NCBI GenBank assembly: GCA_963780675.1
Contig: CAWACR010000010.1
Coordinates: forward strand, 558,001-622,000
Source: JAHECE01 sp963780675
GTDB taxonomy: Bacteria; Actinomycetota; Actinomycetes; Actinomycetales; JAHECE01
Direction: 5' to 3'
Length of the DNA stretch: 64,000 nt
The notes beneath the pieces were generated by a model. That model was given only the letters and a program-made list of their open reading frames with translations, was not told where the DNA came from and did not search any database. This document shows, one piece after another, positions 1 to 8,872 of this stretch; the first letter of the stretch is position 1, and every line of letters begins with the position of its first letter. The position numbers and the translations under genes were made by a program.

Positions 1-881
1 TAGTCCGACCGGTTCGTCGAGAGGGCGACGGCTAGGTGGGAGCGGCGGGTCTCCTCGAACTGTCGCACCATGAGTTGGCCGGTGCGCGCCGTCGTCTTCC
101 AGTGCACGTGCCGGCGGTCGTCCCCGACGACGTACTCGCGCAGCGCGTGGAAGGACACGTCCGACGGCGAGAGGTCGCGCGTGGGGCGACCCTCGAGGTC
201 CTTGAGGAAGCCCGCGGAGGCGCCGGTGAGCGGCACTGTCCGGGGGTGGACGAAGAGCTCGACGGGCTCGGTCCAGCGCACCTCGCGGCGCGCGATGCCG
301 AGCGGGTCCCCGCGGACCGAGCGCACAGGGCCCACCACGATCACGGCCCGGCGGGTGGTGGGGATGGTGAAGACGTCCTCGTGGGTCTCCCCCGCGGCCA
401 GGCGCGGCAGCGGGAAGCCGGCGAGGCCGGCGCCGACGGGCAGCTCGATCTCGGCGGGGAGCATCGCGTGGGTCGAGACGTTCGTGACCTCGATCCGGCC
501 CACGGCCCGTTCGCCCACGACGACGCGGCGCTGGGCCATGTCCATCGTGACGGCGTAGCGGGACCGACCGATGGCGAACGCAACGGCCGCCAGCAGCACG
601 GTGGCGGCCACCACCGCGATGACCGTGAGTTCCGCCCAGCCGTACCGGCGGCCCGCCCACCAGGCGAGCACGCCGGCGCCGAGGACCGACCATCCGAGCG
701 CGCCGAACCACGGCTTGCCCGGCTTGACGGTCGCGAGCCGGTCGGTGACCCGCTCGGCGCCCGGGATAGCCGAGCCCAGGTCGAGCGCGCGCTGCCCGGC
801 GGACGCCAGGCCGGCCCGGGCGCCGTCGACGGCGGGCCTGGCCCGGTCCCGGACCCGGGCGCTCGCAGTGGCGAGGCTCAC
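1..881 (-). CDS. DUF58 domain protein, partial (C-terminus beyond left edge)
   Basis: Translating the minus strand from the GTG at 881 gives an open frame to the window edge. Two membrane segments lie around residues 50-85 (one contains the run AELTVIAVVAATVLLAAVAF), followed by a beta-rich domain. Near residues 265-280 comes the DUF58 signature region with HWKTTARTG and LMVRQFEETR. DUF58 proteins usually sit beside a MoxR ATPase, and the pair is thought to act in assembling envelope or secreted complexes; the exact role is not known. The start overlaps the moxR stop (GTGA), so the two are translationally coupled. About 290 residues are visible; the usual family length is about 400, so the last quarter or so lies outside. 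Confidence 0.88.
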   Translation of the reverse strand, partial: MSLATASARVRDRARPAVDGARAGLASAGQRALDLGSAIPGAERVTDRLATVKPGKPWFGALGWSVLGAGVLAWWAGRRYGWAELTVIAVVAATVLLAAVAFAIGRSRYAVTMDMAQRRVVVGERAVGRIEVTNVSTHAMLPAEIELPVGAGLAGFPLPRLAAGETHEDVFTIPTTRRAVIVVGPVRSVRGDPLGIARREVRWTEPVELFVHPRTVPLTGASAGFLKDLEGRPTRDLSPSDVSFHALREYVVGDDRRHVHWKTTARTGQLMVRQFEETRRSHLAVALSTNRSD

Positions 882-1852
882 GCCACGCTCCGGCGGTCCT
901 GTGGCGCGGCGACGTCGGCGAGGACGCGGCCCAGCACGCCCTCGGCGGTGGCGCCGGCGAACTCCGCCTCCGGATCGAGGATGAGCCGGTGGTTCCAGAC
1001 CGGGGAGACGAGCTCCTTGATGTCGTCCGGGAGCACGTAGCTCCGGCCGTGCGCGGCCGCCCAGACCTTCGTCGTGCGGACGAGGGCGAGGGCTCCGCGG
1101 ACGCTGACGCCCAGGCGCGTCTCCGGCGCGGTGCGGGTCTCCTCGGCCAGTCGCGAGACGTAGTCGAGGACGGCGCCGTCGACGTTCACCTCGGCGGCGA
1201 GCTCGGCCATGTCGGACACCGCGCTGGTCGTGATGAGCGGCTTGAGCTGGCTCGCGCGGTCGCGCGTGGCCGCGCCGGCGAGGATCTGCACCGTCGAGGC
1301 GTGGTCCGGGTAGCCGATCGAGGTCTTCATGAGGAAGCGGTCGAGCTGCGCCTCGGGGAGGCGGTACGTGCCGGCCTGCTCGATGGGGTTCTGCGTGGCG
1401 ATGACCATGAACGGTCGGGGCGCCTTGTGGGTGATGCCGTCGACCGTGACCTGGCCCTCCTCCATGACCTCGAGCAGCGCCGACTGCGTCTTGGGCGAGG
1501 CCCGGTTGATCTCGTCCGCGAGCACGATCGAGGCGAAGATCGGGCCCCGGTGGAACTCGAAGCGCTGCGTCGACTGGTCGTAGATCGTCACGCCGGTGAC
1601 GTCGCTGGGCAGCAGGTCCGGGGTGAACTGGATCCGGGTGTTCGTGCCCTGGACCGTGTGGGCGATCGCCCGGGCCAGCGATGTCTTGCCGGTGCCCGGG
1701 GCGTCCTCGAGGAGGAGGTGCCCCTCGGCGAGCATGCAGGTCAGCGCGAGGCGCACCACGCGGGACTTGCCGAGCACCGCCTGGCCGACGTTGCCGACGA
1801 ACTGCTCGAAGGTCCCCTGGAACCAGGCGGCCTGCTCGGTGGTCATGGTCAT
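878..1852 (-). CDS. moxR: MoxR-family AAA+ ATPase
   Basis: A 324-residue MoxR-type AAA+ ATPase, thought to act as a chaperone for metal insertion or for assembly of surface complexes. The Walker A stretch APGTGKTS is near residues 51-58. The Walker B region contains VLADEINRASPKTQSALLE, a typical MoxR motif, followed by sensor 1 (VIATQNP). I chose the ATG at 1852 because AGAGGA lies 8 nt upstream; an in-frame start at 1927 would add 25 residues that do not look like MoxR. It lies between the small lipoprotein and DUF58 genes. Its first 40 codons closely resemble those of the upstream lipoprotein gene (see findings). Confidence 0.95.
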   Translation of the reverse strand: MTMTTEQAAWFQGTFEQFVGNVGQAVLGKSRVVRLALTCMLAEGHLLLEDAPGTGKTSLARAIAHTVQGTNTRIQFTPDLLPSDVTGVTIYDQSTQRFEFHRGPIFASIVLADEINRASPKTQSALLEVMEEGQVTVDGITHKAPRPFMVIATQNPIEQAGTYRLPEAQLDRFLMKTSIGYPDHASTVQILAGAATRDRASQLKPLITTSAVSDMAELAAEVNVDGAVLDYVSRLAEETRTAPETRLGVSVRGALALVRTTKVWAAAHGRSYVLPDDIKELVSPVWNHRLILDPEAEFAGATAEGVLGRVLADVAAPQDRRSVA

Positions 1853-1886
1853 GGGGTGATTCCTCTGCTCGTAGCGGGGATGGGGG

Positions 1887-2360
1887 TCACCAGGTAAGGG
1901 CAGGCGTCTCGTACTTCTCGCCGACACGCAGGCTCACGGTGCTGCCGGGGAAGCCGGAGAAGCAGACGAGCTCGACGGTGCCGTCCGACGGGACGACGAC
2001 GTCCTCCTGGGTCCAGAAGGGCACGGCGTCCACCCCGACGCCCTCCTGGCACGTGACGTCGTAGGTCCCCGCGGGGAAGTCCGCCACCGTGAGGGCCAGG
2101 TTGGCGCATGAGGGATCGGTGCAGCCGCCCACACCGACGGCGGAGCCGCCCTTGGTGACGGTGGCCGACGGCCTCGCGCTCGCCGTCGCCGTGGCGCTCG
2201 TCTGGCTCGACGGGGCGCTGTCGGCCGCAGGAGCCGGAGAACACCCCGCGAGCAGGACGGCCCCCAGTGCGACACCGGTCACGATGCGGGACGTGCCGAG
2301 CACCGCTCGGCCGACGGTGCAGGACTTGAACCCCGCCGCCTGCTCGCCGTTCTGGGTCAT
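1887..2360 (-). CDS. small lipoprotein, apparent moxR/giant-protein chimera
   Basis: A 157-residue predicted lipoprotein. A hydrophobic N-terminus ends in the lipobox LLAGC (Cys near residue 40), then comes a Ser/Thr/Ala-rich linker, then an 80-residue C-terminal domain with four cysteines. That domain aligns with the last 80 residues of the giant protein encoded just upstream: about 34 identities by hand count, sharing SCA, FPAGTY, PG-VSLR and a final Trp. The N-terminal 35 residues instead align with the start of MoxR (EQAA-F, VGxAVLGxSRxV, LLA-G). The ATG at 2360 is chosen because GAGGAAT precedes it at the same spacing as in moxR; GTG at 2363 is also possible. Function is unknown; it is probably membrane-anchored and exported. 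Confidence 0.82.
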   Translation of the reverse strand: MTQNGEQAAGFKSCTVGRAVLGTSRIVTGVALGAVLLAGCSPAPAADSAPSSQTSATATASARPSATVTKGGSAVGVGGCTDPSCANLALTVADFPAGTYDVTCQEGVGVDAVPFWTQEDVVVPSDGTVELVCFSGFPGSTVSLRVGEKYETPALTW

Positions 2361-2397
2361 CACGTCATTCCTCGGTTCAAGGTTCCCGCTTCTGACA

Positions 2398-5300
2398 TCA
2401 CCAGACGTAGCTCGGCGTTCGCATCGTCGTTCCCGCGATCCTGAGGCTGACGGACTGACCTGGGTAGCCGAAGTAGCAGTACAACTGCTTGGAATCCGAG
2501 GCGCCTAGGGAGACACCCACGTGGGTGTACCAGCGGCCGGCGTCTGCTCCTGATTCGTCCCAGCACTCCACGTTGTATGTCCCCGCCGGGAAGTTCGAGA
2601 CATTCAGAACCAAGAACGCACAGGAGGCGTTGGTGCAGCCCGGCTCGCCTTGCGCCTCCGAACCCTTGCTGACCGAAAGAGAGGGTGGCGGCGGGTCCTG
2701 GCTTCGCGCCGTGGCCGACGCCGTCGGGCTGATCTGGCTCTCGGTGTCGACCGTGCGTGCCGCGATCGAGTGCGCCTGGCTATAGCCGTTCCCGAGGTCC
2801 GCGCACCCGCTGGTGCCGCGGTCCGCCCAGCCGCCGCCGTCGAAGCTCGTCTCGACGCGGAAGTCGCGCCCGTTGCGACCCGGCGGCGACCAGCAGACGT
2901 GCACGGTCGTGACGCCCTGCGTGGCGCTGACCGCCGGCGTCCCCGGCGGGCCGTACGGCGCCACCGCGTTCGCCGCCGTCCCTGGGCCCACGTACTCCGC
3001 GCCGTCGACCGTCGAGACGGCGCGGACGGAGGCGGTGTACGTGCCGTTGTTCGGCACGCCGGACCGGATCACTTTGTCAGCGGCGAGGTTGTTCCAGGCC
3101 CCGCCGTTGACCGAGTACTGGTAGCGGATCTCGCTCGCCGTCGCGCCGTTGCCGGCCGCCGGGCCGAAGGTCAGCTGGATCGCGTTGTCGAGCGGCGCGG
3201 CGCTCAGTCCCGTAACCGGACCGGGAGCGACCACGCCGCGACGCGGCGCAGACGGCGCGCTCGGCGCGGACGTCCCCGCCTTGTTCGTGGCCGAGACTGT
3301 GAACGTGTAGCTGCTCTCCGAGGTGTTGACCGTGACGGCCTGGCTCGTCTGCCCGCCCGGAACGGTAATCGTCTGGCCGCCGCTCCCCCCGGAGACCTGG
3401 AGCGAGTACGACGCGATGGCGTCACCGTTGTTGGCCGGGGCAGCCCAGGTGACGTTCATCTGCGCCTGGTTGCCGACCGGCGAGAGCATCGAGGTGGTCG
3501 GCGCCGCCGGTACGGCCGGGATCCCTGCGGGGATCTCCGTCGCCGAGTACGGGCCCCAGTCGGACGGCTCGGGCGCACTGTTGACCGCCTGGATCCGCAC
3601 CTGGTACGCGGTTCCGTTCTCGAGTCCGTTCCAGGTGTACTGCGTTCCCGAGACCCCGGTCACCTGGACGCCGCCCGACGGCGGGGCCGGCGAGATCTCG
3701 AGGTTGACCGACGTGATCGGTGACCGGTCCGAGTAGGAGGCGTTCGCCCAGGTGACGGTGAGGAAGCGGTCGCCGAAGACTAGCGTCGGCGGGGCGGGCA
3801 TGTCCGGCCGCTCGTCGGGCCGCTCGGGGCTCGACTGGGGCGAGGGCTCGGAGTCCCCCACCTCGTTCGTGGCGACCACGGAGAACGTGTACTCCACGTT
3901 GTTCGTCAGCCCGTCCAGCGTGCACGTGGTGGCCGGGCACTCTCGCGAGAAGCCCTGCGGGGACGTCACCTTGTAGGTGGTGATCGGCGCGCCGTTGTTC
4001 ACGGGCGGCGCCCACGTCAGCACGATCGTGTGGCTGCGCACCTCGAGCACCGTCGGGGTGAGCGGTGCCTCCGGGACGCCCCGCACGGTGAGGCGGATGC
4101 GTCCGTCGACCTCGCGCAGGGGGTCACCGGTGACATCCGCGACGCGGTAGCGCACGACCATCGTGCCGACGAAGTCCCGGCCGGGGGTGACCACCACCCG
4201 GCTGCCGTCGACCTGGGCGGTGCCGGCGCCCGGAGTCTCGGCTGTGGCCGAGACCAGGTCGAGCGCCTCCCCCGGGAAGGGGCTGACGTCGTTCGCCAGC
4301 ACGTCGACGGTCTCGGCCTCGCCCTGGTTGGCGTCGGGGATCGTCTCGTCGTTCACCGTCGCCAACGGCTTGCTCGAGCTCGAGACGGTGAGGGTGGCCT
4401 CCGCACGCACCGCGTCGGTGGTGCCATCGGTCACTTCGAGCGCGAGGCTCGCCGTCGTCCCCACCGGGACGTCCGGGTCGGCTGAGACGAGGAGGGTCGT
4501 CCCACCGTCCACCCGCGCGCTGAACCCGTCCGGGACGTCGCCCGGGATCGAGAACCGCAGCCGCTCGGCATCGTCCGGGTCGGGATCGGTCGCGTACGGC
4601 ACGAGGTCGGTCGAGGCCTCTTCGCCGGCCGGAACGGTGACCGCCGGTGCCGTGAAGGTCGGGGGCCGGTTCGAGCCTGGCTGGACGGTGATCGGCAGCG
4701 TCAGCATGGCGATCCGACCCTCCGGGTCCTCCACGCTCGCGCCGTCGGTGACTTCGAAGACCAGCGCGGCGGGGCCGTAGTAGTCGGGGACGGAGGTGAA
4801 GGTCAACGTGTTCGCGTCGACCACCTCGCGCACACCGTGGAGCGCCGAGACCTTCTCGACCTCGGTGACGATCGGCTCGCGGCCGTCCGCCACCTGGACG
4901 TAATCCGCGAGTTCGACGGTCAGGGTCTCCCCGCTCACGACGGTCACGGGCTCGGCGAGAGGCTTCAGGGTGGGCCGCAGGTCGGCCAGACCGGGAACTC
5001 GCACGAAGGCAGTGGCGGTCAGCCCGTCCACGTCCGTCACCGTGTACGGGAGGATCTGAGCCGCCTCCGAGAGCGTCACCCGGATCTGACCGTCGCCCAC
5101 GGGCCGGGCCGTCGGGGCGGTTGTCCGGACCGTGAGATCCGCCGTCGATCCGTCAGGGTCGTCGTCGTTCTTCAGCACGGGCACGTCGACCGCGCTCCGT
5201 CCCACGACGTCCGCGAGGGTCAGGGCGTCATCGCGGGCGATCGGTGCGCGGAGCGGAGCGTCAGCGGTGACGGTCACCGTGAGGGCGGCCGTGGCCTCTG

Positions 5301-8300
5301 CCCGGAAGCTGTCTCGAATCGTGTAGCGGGCGCTGTAGGTTCCGGGCTCGGTGGGCGTCTGCACCACGACACGATCGAGCACCGCCTCGGGCGAGAGCTC
5401 GGCTCCCTCGACCCCTCCCATGAGCTGCAGCGTGTCGCCCTCCGGGTCGATGTCGTTCGCCAGGACCGGGACGGCCACCTCCCGTCCGGGGCGCGCGGTG
5501 ACGAGGTCGTCGAGGGCGACCGGCGCCTGGTCGACGGGGGAGGCTGGCGCGATCCCGACCAGCACGGTCGCCTTCGCCGTCGCCCCGAAGGCGTCCCGCA
5601 CCAGGTAGGTGAACTCGTCCGGGCCCGTGGTTCCAGAGCTCGCCTCGTAGTCCATCCAGCCCTCGCCGTATCCGGCGATGCGGCCCTTCTCCGGGGCGCT
5701 GTCGAGGCCCAGCAGGCTCACGGAGTCGCCGTCCGGGTCGATGCCGTCGAGCGGGATCGCGATCCGAGTCGTCGTCCCGGCGAGCACCCGAGCGGTGAGG
5801 TTCTGAGGCCGCGGGGCGGCGTTGTGCTCGGGGTCCAGGGCCCGGATCTGGATGGTGATCTGCGCCGAGTCCCGGTTGCCGGCCTCGTCCGTGATCTCGT
5901 AGACCGCGTAGACGACCCCCGCCTCGGTCCCCGCCTGGAAGCGCACCGCGTCCTCGGTGGTGAAGATCAGGCCCACCGATGGGTCCGGGGCCTCGACGAG
6001 GTCCCGGACCAGCGAGATGGGCAGGTCGTTCGGGTGGGTGTCGTTGGCGAGTACGGGAATCGTGACGACGTCCCCCACGCGCACCGACACCTCGTCGGGG
6101 ACCGCGTTCGGGGGCTGGATCCGGCTCGGCGCGTCCAACGGGACGACGAGCACCTCTCCCGTCGCGCTCGAGAGCCCGTTGGACACCGTGTAGCCGATCC
6201 GCACCGTCTCCGTCAGCGCCCGGACGGCCGTGATCCGCAGGACCTGGTGGTTGAGGACGGCGACGCTGAATCCCGCCTGGGGCGGGATCTGGACGGACTG
6301 CACCACGAGCACGCCAGCCGCGGGGTCGAAGTCGTTGACCAGCACGTCGACCAGCACGGAGCCGCCGGCAGGCAGCAGCGCGCGGTCGCGCACAGCGACC
6401 GGCGGGAGGTCGCCCGATCCGGTCGGCAGCACGTCCACCCGCACCAGCCCCAGCACCGAGTGGAGGCCGTCGGTCACGAGGTACGTGAAGTCGAACGTCC
6501 CGGGGGTCGACGACAGGAAGGTAATGGTCCCGGCGTCGAAGTCGGGCGTGATCGTCACGCCCTCCTTGGCGTCGACGCGGGCCAGGCGAAGGACGTCGGC
6601 GTTGGCGTCCGTGTCGTTCTCGAGCGGCTTGATGACGACGGCACGGTCGACCACGGTCGTCGCGTGATCCGCGTGGGCGTCGGGTGCCTGGGGACCGGCC
6701 GGTCGCACGTCGACCCAGAGTGTCCCCTCGACGGGTTCGCCCACGCCGTCCGACACCGTGATCCGGACGGCCTTGCGTCCCTGCGCGGTGCCGGCGTCCT
6801 GGAAGGTGACCATGCCGTCCGGACGGAAGCGCACCTCGTCCCCGGGCGTGGTCGCCTCGGCCGCGAGCAGGAGGAGCGGGTCGCCATCGGGATCCGTCCA
6901 GTCGGCGAGGACGTCCACCGTGACCGACTTCTGCTGCTCGACGACGGCGACCGTCTCGCGGCCGTCCTTCATCCGCGGGAGCCCGTTCTCGCCGTCGGCC
7001 CGGACCTCGAGCCGCACGGCAGCGCGGTCGGTACCGCCGGCGCGGCCGTCGTTGGCCTCGTACTCGAAGGTGGCAACCCCGGTGGCGTCAGGTGACACCG
7101 TGATCTGCATCGCCTTGCCGCCGTAGATGGCGTCGAGCGCGCCGATGGACGGCTCGCCCCCCACGAGGGAGGCCGTGACCACGTCGCCGTCGGGGTCGGA
7201 GTCGTTGTCGAGGATCGGCAGAATGGTCGTGCGACCGGGCCGCACGCCGAACACGTCGTCCTCCGCGACCGGGGGCCGGTTGGGCAGGTCGCGATCCTGG
7301 AGCGGGTCGCGCGACTGCTCGGTGGTGGGATCCGGCTCCTCGGCATCCGTGGCTTCGGTCGGCAGGACGTCGTCCCAGTTGTCGAAGAGCTGGAACTCCT
7401 GGTCCGCGAGCCAGACCGATCCGGACGTGAGCTCGTTGAGGACCACCGACCCCCGGTTGGTCCGATAGCGCAGCTGCGCTCCAGCGACCAGGACCTGGAG
7501 CGACTGCACGACGTCGTCGTCGTCCCCGGCGCAGTCCCGGACCACCTGACCGGTCCCGGCCCAGGCCCCGTACGCGCATCCCTTGACGACCACCGGGGTC
7601 GTCGGGTCGGCGCTCCCCTCGGCGTCGACCACAGATGGCGCCCCGCCACTGAGCGGCTGGCTCACGAGCGCGGTCTCGGTCGCGAAGACCACAGCGGACG
7701 CCGGCGCGCCGGGCTCCTGGAGCCGCAGGCCTTCGGCCTCCTCGACTTCCGCCCGGCTATCCGGCAGGTACAGCTCACCCCGGTCGCGGTCGAGGACGAC
7801 GGCGTCCCCCCCGACAGCGGTGATCGCGAGCACGTCCTCGGGGCCGACGTCGGCCAGGTCGCGCGTGGTCGGGTCCAGCGGCCGCCCGTTCTCGTCGGTC
7901 GGCACGCTCACGAGCGTCGCCGTCGCGGCGACGGCCACATGGGCGGTCCCGTCCACACCGACGGCCAGGACGCCGCCCTCGAGCCCGTCCAGGACCGGCT
8001 CCGTGGTCTCGGTCGAGAACGAGCCGACGTCCTCCGCCGGGACGACCCACAGAATGCCCTCCGCACGGTCGAGGACCGCGACGGCAGCGGCCCCGAGCCC
8101 GACTCGCGCCTCCGCGGGGAGCGTGGCCGTCCCTGGCATCTCCAGGACGGCGACGTCGACGAGGGCGAGCGTTCCGGCAGCGGCGTCGTGCACGAGGACG
8201 GCGTCCTCCTGCTGAACCACATCGAAGTCCTCGGACGCGGCGAGCAGCGCGCCGTCGAGCGACTGGGCCTCGTAGTTGAACCGGCCGACCATGCTGCGGT

Positions 8301-8463
8301 CGGATCGGGTGACCCAGATCCCGCTGTCGTTGAGCTCGACGTCCGCCGCGGTGAACCCGGGATTGGCGATCGCCAGGGCGAAGATCGCGGTGGAGAAGGC
8401 CGACACGGTGCTCACCGAGGCTATGGAACGGCGGCGCCGACTGAGCCGGGAAACGAGTCCCAC
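2398..8463 (-). CDS. giant Ig-like / fibronectin type III surface protein
   Basis: A 2021-residue exported protein. A single hydrophobic segment (residues about 13-33) anchors or exports it. Residues about 35-395 form a beta-rich region without a recognised fold. Residues about 395-1460 hold roughly 11 Ig/cadherin-like repeats marked by RPPVA-DD and by acidic turns such as NDSDPDGD that could bind calcium. Residues about 1461-1925 hold five fibronectin III domains (for example LTWAPPVNNGAPITTY). The last 90 residues form a four-cysteine domain shared with the neighbouring lipoprotein. GTG at 8463 has GGAGG five bases upstream. In Actinobacteria this protein type commonly precedes moxR and DUF58 genes. 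A role in adhesion or envelope architecture is inference. Confidence 0.9.
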   Translation of the reverse strand: MGLVSRLSRRRRSIASVSTVSAFSTAIFALAIANPGFTAADVELNDSGIWVTRSDRSMVGRFNYEAQSLDGALLAASEDFDVVQQEDAVLVHDAAAGTLALVDVAVLEMPGTATLPAEARVGLGAAAVAVLDRAEGILWVVPAEDVGSFSTETTEPVLDGLEGGVLAVGVDGTAHVAVAATATLVSVPTDENGRPLDPTTRDLADVGPEDVLAITAVGGDAVVLDRDRGELYLPDSRAEVEEAEGLRLQEPGAPASAVVFATETALVSQPLSGGAPSVVDAEGSADPTTPVVVKGCAYGAWAGTGQVVRDCAGDDDDVVQSLQVLVAGAQLRYRTNRGSVVLNELTSGSVWLADQEFQLFDNWDDVLPTEATDAEEPDPTTEQSRDPLQDRDLPNRPPVAEDDVFGVRPGRTTILPILDNDSDPDGDVVTASLVGGEPSIGALDAIYGGKAMQITVSPDATGVATFEYEANDGRAGGTDRAAVRLEVRADGENGLPRMKDGRETVAVVEQQKSVTVDVLADWTDPDGDPLLLLAAEATTPGDEVRFRPDGMVTFQDAGTAQGRKAVRITVSDGVGEPVEGTLWVDVRPAGPQAPDAHADHATTVVDRAVVIKPLENDTDANADVLRLARVDAKEGVTITPDFDAGTITFLSSTPGTFDFTYLVTDGLHSVLGLVRVDVLPTGSGDLPPVAVRDRALLPAGGSVLVDVLVNDFDPAAGVLVVQSVQIPPQAGFSVAVLNHQVLRITAVRALTETVRIGYTVSNGLSSATGEVLVVPLDAPSRIQPPNAVPDEVSVRVGDVVTIPVLANDTHPNDLPISLVRDLVEAPDPSVGLIFTTEDAVRFQAGTEAGVVYAVYEITDEAGNRDSAQITIQIRALDPEHNAAPRPQNLTARVLAGTTTRIAIPLDGIDPDGDSVSLLGLDSAPEKGRIAGYGEGWMDYEASSGTTGPDEFTYLVRDAFGATAKATVLVGIAPASPVDQAPVALDDLVTARPGREVAVPVLANDIDPEGDTLQLMGGVEGAELSPEAVLDRVVVQTPTEPGTYSARYTIRDSFRAEATAALTVTVTADAPLRAPIARDDALTLADVVGRSAVDVPVLKNDDDPDGSTADLTVRTTAPTARPVGDGQIRVTLSEAAQILPYTVTDVDGLTATAFVRVPGLADLRPTLKPLAEPVTVVSGETLTVELADYVQVADGREPIVTEVEKVSALHGVREVVDANTLTFTSVPDYYGPAALVFEVTDGASVEDPEGRIAMLTLPITVQPGSNRPPTFTAPAVTVPAGEEASTDLVPYATDPDPDDAERLRFSIPGDVPDGFSARVDGGTTLLVSADPDVPVGTTASLALEVTDGTTDAVRAEATLTVSSSSKPLATVNDETIPDANQGEAETVDVLANDVSPFPGEALDLVSATAETPGAGTAQVDGSRVVVTPGRDFVGTMVVRYRVADVTGDPLREVDGRIRLTVRGVPEAPLTPTVLEVRSHTIVLTWAPPVNNGAPITTYKVTSPQGFSRECPATTCTLDGLTNNVEYTFSVVATNEVGDSEPSPQSSPERPDERPDMPAPPTLVFGDRFLTVTWANASYSDRSPITSVNLEISPAPPSGGVQVTGVSGTQYTWNGLENGTAYQVRIQAVNSAPEPSDWGPYSATEIPAGIPAVPAAPTTSMLSPVGNQAQMNVTWAAPANNGDAIASYSLQVSGGSGGQTITVPGGQTSQAVTVNTSESSYTFTVSATNKAGTSAPSAPSAPRRGVVAPGPVTGLSAAPLDNAIQLTFGPAAGNGATASEIRYQYSVNGGAWNNLAADKVIRSGVPNNGTYTASVRAVSTVDGAEYVGPGTAANAVAPYGPPGTPAVSATQGVTTVHVCWSPPGRNGRDFRVETSFDGGGWADRGTSGCADLGNGYSQAHSIAARTVDTESQISPTASATARSQDPPPPSLSVSKGSEAQGEPGCTNASCAFLVLNVSNFPAGTYNVECWDESGADAGRWYTHVGVSLGASDSKQLYCYFGYPGQSVSLRIAGTTMRTPSYVW

Positions 8464-8872
8464 AGGTCCTCCGCGAACGATGTGTCTAAGGCGCGGAGAA
8501 GCGCTCCGGCCACGCGCTTGCCGAGATTAGGGCCTCGGGATTGGCAAAGGGAAATCGCCTCCGCGTGGCGGCCCGCTCCGACAACGCAGTTGCGGTAGGG
8601 GACCCAATTTGATCATGCGATGGGGATAACTCCCCGCACGAATACGATCCGGAGGCCCAGGACCGAAGTCCCGACTCGATTCCCCCAGGGGATGGGCGCG
8701 AGGCCTCGCCTCTGGATTCGCTCCCATTCGTCGTCGAGGGTGCGAGCCGTGGGCTTCTCTGGGCCCACGCCTCGCCGCGCCGTCGGCGCACGGCCTTGAG
8801 CTCTCGCCTCCGACCGGGCGAGATGGGGCTTGCGCGGGGAGGTGGCTCAGGGCGGGCGTGCGAGGCCGCCCG
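8464..8872. other. non-coding gap upstream of the surface operon
   Basis: About 410 bases separate the start of the giant surface gene from the stop of the PIG-L gene, both on the minus strand, so it should hold the operon promoter. The AT-richest part is about 8585-8645. A short palindrome, GGGGATAACTCCCC, lies at 8622-8635. A minus-strand TAATCT at 8524-8529 could be a -10 element, but I see no convincing -35 at the right distance. No coding frame was recognised. Confidence 0.6.
8748..8769 (-). terminator. hairpin downstream of the PIG-L gene
   Basis: A perfect 7-bp stem (CGTGGGC with GCCCACG) encloses an 8-base loop, about 100 bases past the PIG-L stop. There is no T-run, so a terminator role is only suggested by position. 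Confidence 0.3.

Noticed and set aside
4837..7095. Long open frame (752 codons) on the plus strand opposite the giant surface gene
   Set aside because: It is antisense to a gene with clear repeated domains; the translation is Arg/His/Gly-rich with no recognisable motif, typical of high-GC shadow frames.
8622..8635. GGGGATAACTCCCC as a heat-shock or other named operator
   Set aside because: It does not match a known operator consensus that I can name, so it is listed only as a small palindrome.
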